A stretch of 64,000 nucleotides of DNA from Ecdyonurus torrentis (lineage: Eukaryota; Arthropoda; Insecta; Ephemeroptera; Heptageniidae): positions 42,204,331 through 42,268,330 of the forward strand of contig OX439132.1 in the NCBI GenBank assembly GCA_949318235.1, in the 5' to 3' direction. The position numbers and the translations under genes are program-made. Below the pieces are notes generated by a model that saw only the letters and a list, made by a program, of their open reading frames with translations, made no database searches and was not told where the DNA came from. Every line of letters starts with the position of its first letter. Position 1 is the stretch's first letter. Below, piece after piece: positions 61,403 through 64,000 of this stretch.

Positions 61403-62801
61403 GATTCTAATTTTGTCTGCATATTATTTAGTTAATTTAAAGCTTAAAGCATTCGCAAGACACAATGTTAGAGTTCAAAGATTACGACAGTAAGTTCACA
61501 TAATTGATATAATAATAGCGACCATTTATCAAATTCAGCAAGTAATAAGAATAAATCTTTAAAAATATATATAATTTATAACAATATATGTTATATGTAT
61601 GTTTGCAATGTTTTATATCCATTTCATTCAAAAGTAGAGAAAATTTTACTTTTTGAAATGAGGTGGCTTTTAGATTATTTTATGTCCAAAGACATTTTGC
61701 AAGATGCGGTTGTCGAAACGATAAAAAAATATTGTGCCCATTTACGAAAATGAATAAAAAATGATCCACAGTAAAAAATCTCTTATTTTAAATACTGTTA
61801 AAAATCATATTAGCGAACACCGTATGACAAATAAGGTATCAATTTTTTATAATTTTTTTAATATAGTGATATGTTATTAATATATGATAATATAGATATT
61901 AATAAATATTGATACTATTTATGTGTTTTTTTAAATGCACAATACTATCATATTTGCTGCAATTCAAAACATAAAAAATTTAGGCAAATTCACCGCTAGA
62001 AACCCTGAAAACTTAATTATATATAAAACAAAATTTAACAAATTATTGAAAATTGAGCTCATTGTATGCTTTTTTTTTTAAAGAAATGTATCATTTTAAG
62101 GTACTACTTTAGGGTGGGAGTGTATTTTTATTATTATTATTCTGAATAAGGTTTAGGCTGCTGTACCCAAAAATGAAATCAAAAAAAATCTATCTAAAAA
62201 ATTCTCGTCACAACAGAGCGTCAAAGTATCGCTAAATGCCCCGCCCCCTAATGCTAATGAATCTATATTTGAGCCCCGATTTTGACCCACTTTGAATTTA
62301 TTTCAGCGGTTAAAAAAATACTAGCTTGTTCTTCGTGTTGACCTTTAATGAAATCTGATTTTTCAGATTTTTCTAAAAAGTACTTGCCGAGAAAAAAATT
62401 ATCGCAAATTGACCCATGTTAATTGCATATTATGCAATCTTCAATAATTTTTTTCTTTGTAAAAATCTCGTAAAAATTGTTTTAAATCTCAAATTTCATT
62501 ACAAGTTTATCTGTAGATCACGCTAGTATTTTTTATTGAGAAGTTGATCAATTCAATTTTGCACACGTTGAGCTTGAAGTTTTGTATCTTATACATGCTA
62601 AAGGGGACGTAACCCAAAAAACCCCACCGACTTTGAGGATCATTTACGGAAAAATTGATTTGAGCAAAAACTTTTTTTAGTATAGAAAATTGTTCCTTGG
62701 TTTAATTTAAAGCTAAATAATGATATAAAATTTGTTCTTACGACAAAAATGCTACCCTAATGTACTACCTTAAGTAGTACGATAATTTTACTTATAAATC
62801 T
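61403..62801. other. Spacer of the inverted repeat, nothing coding
   Basis: AT-rich sequence with no long frame and no recognisable transposase; a slightly GC-richer stretch lies at 62215-62290. Confidence 0.5.
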
Positions 62802-63781
62802 CTTCACTGGTTTAATTGTAAATTATTTTACTGATGATATAATATAACTGTATTGCCTATATACATGATTTATTAGAAATATGGTATAAAATCAATATTA
62901 TTTGCTTATTTCATCTGATCAAAATGCAAAGTGAGAGGTATATATAAAAAGATGAATGTTTTTTAATAAAGATATAATGATAAGAAAATATTATTGTGTT
63001 ATATATGAATCGTTGTCAATAACTTTCTATCGTAGTTTGCGTTTTACAAAAAATAAGTATGATAGTTTATTTATTGGGGGGGGGGGGGGGAGAAGGGGAA
63101 AGTTTCAAAGCGCGATATATATATTTTTTAAAGATTTATTTCATGTATTATAATGTATTTAATATGATAATAATTAAATAAAAATTTGGGGGGGGGGGTA
63201 ATTGATGTCCCCCAACTACCCAAAATGACTTGGGTATGACCAACTTACCCAAAGCACTTAAGTTTGAATTGAAAAAAACTACAACATTAAGGCCTAATTG
63301 TATAGAACTGCATGCTTTATAACATAGCATGTAATAGCCGTATACCGTGCATTTATTCAATGGGCGGAGCTTCTTTAACTACTAATTAATGCATGCAAGA
63401 ATAAAAGACATTTAAGGTTGTAAGGTGTGTCATATTCTTTCACATTAGGTAATTTTTAATATTTTAGTGAGTTATAAAATTTTAAACCATAATAAATATT
63501 GTTAATTACGAAAAAATGGTTAAATTTTGGTGCTCAATTTAAAACAATAGGCCGCCATTTTGTTGCTAATTAACATATCGCAATGCAAATTTTTCTTAGG
63601 TTGTTTAAATGAAATTCTATCACTTATGTCACTACAAGTTTTATGCTAGGATCAACTATTTCACCGGAAAAAAATTAATAAGTAGCAGCACGGGGTCAAA
63701 GTTCACGAGGGGATCCTGGGCTCTCTATGAGGACCCCGAGTTGGATACCCTTCAAATCGTGTACTACTAGGTGTCCTCTAC
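62802..63781 (-). repeat. Large inverted repeat, right arm
   Basis: Reverse complement of the left arm with scattered substitutions and little net length change: end-to-end sums agree (60047+63781 = 61026+62802). Ends CTAGGTGTCCTCTAC. Confidence 0.9.
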
Positions 63782-64000
63782 GAGCTCTGAAATTTTGGTG
63801 CTTTAATAACAAAAACTGCGATCCATTTCATATTATGATCTTGTTCTCTACACTAATAGTTATTTATATGTAAATCCCATTAAGTGTTTTGTGATTTAAA
63901 TCTAATGTTTTCCTCTTGTCTATTTCTTTAAAATACAGGCTATTTATACAGTCTAAAAAGAGAAAATCTAACCTACTTGTTTAGCTATAATGCCGAGCAA

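Noticed and set aside
60660..63153. A conserved 65-69 codon gene found twice (60660-60869 minus, 62956-63153 plus)
   Set aside because: The two frames are the same sequence in the two arms of the large inverted repeat, and the poly-C/G tract inside makes coding unlikely.

Overview
The window is a piece of an animal nuclear genome. It is strongly AT-rich and full of introns with GT..AG borders, long simple repeats and short mobile-element copies. An intact axonemal-type dynein gene, a GPR107-like gene and an antigen-5-type CAP exon together suggest an arthropod, probably an insect; the order cannot be resolved by eye. I see no bacterial or organelle sequence, CRISPR array, rRNA gene or intact tRNA gene.

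Layout. Positions 204-1028 (minus strand) hold the first three coding exons of a GPR107/GPR108-like membrane protein, which runs off the left edge. About 1 kb away, head to head, a dynein heavy chain gene starts at 1995 and ends at 36857 on the plus strand. I could join 66 exons in frame with canonical splice sites, giving a protein of about 3805 residues: N-terminal tail, linker, AAA1-AAA6, stalk with microtubule-binding domain, and a short C-terminal region. The tail (FFKHFSKWK motif) and total length fit the single-headed inner-arm axonemal dyneins (DNAH1/3/6/7/12/14 group). Its main oddity is AAA1, normally the main ATPase site: both Walker A and Walker B are altered (GSSGHGKKE and WCCLCDV), while the P-loops of AAA2, AAA3 and AAA4 are intact. 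The reading frame stays open throughout, so this looks like a dynein pseudo-enzyme or a gene under relaxed constraint rather than an old pseudogene.

From about 37 kb onward the window is intergenic. A partial second copy of the dynein 3' end (about 39.9-44.2 kb) carries exons 61, 62, 64, 65 and 66. It has lost exon 63 to a TA array, has frameshifts, and holds a tRNA-derived SINE and a LINE fragment in its introns. The rest is repeat-rich: a dispersed family (R1, six copies, three joined or adjacent to a further segment S), a second tRNA-type SINE family (R2), a dead Tc1/mariner-type transposase, several foldback or MITE-like elements, very long GCAA/GAAA/TA arrays, two tandem copies of a CAP-domain exon (one damaged), and a 3.7-kb inverted-repeat structure with arms of about 980 bp near the right end.

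Exon borders and translations were read by hand. Family assignments rest on recognised motifs, not database searches.
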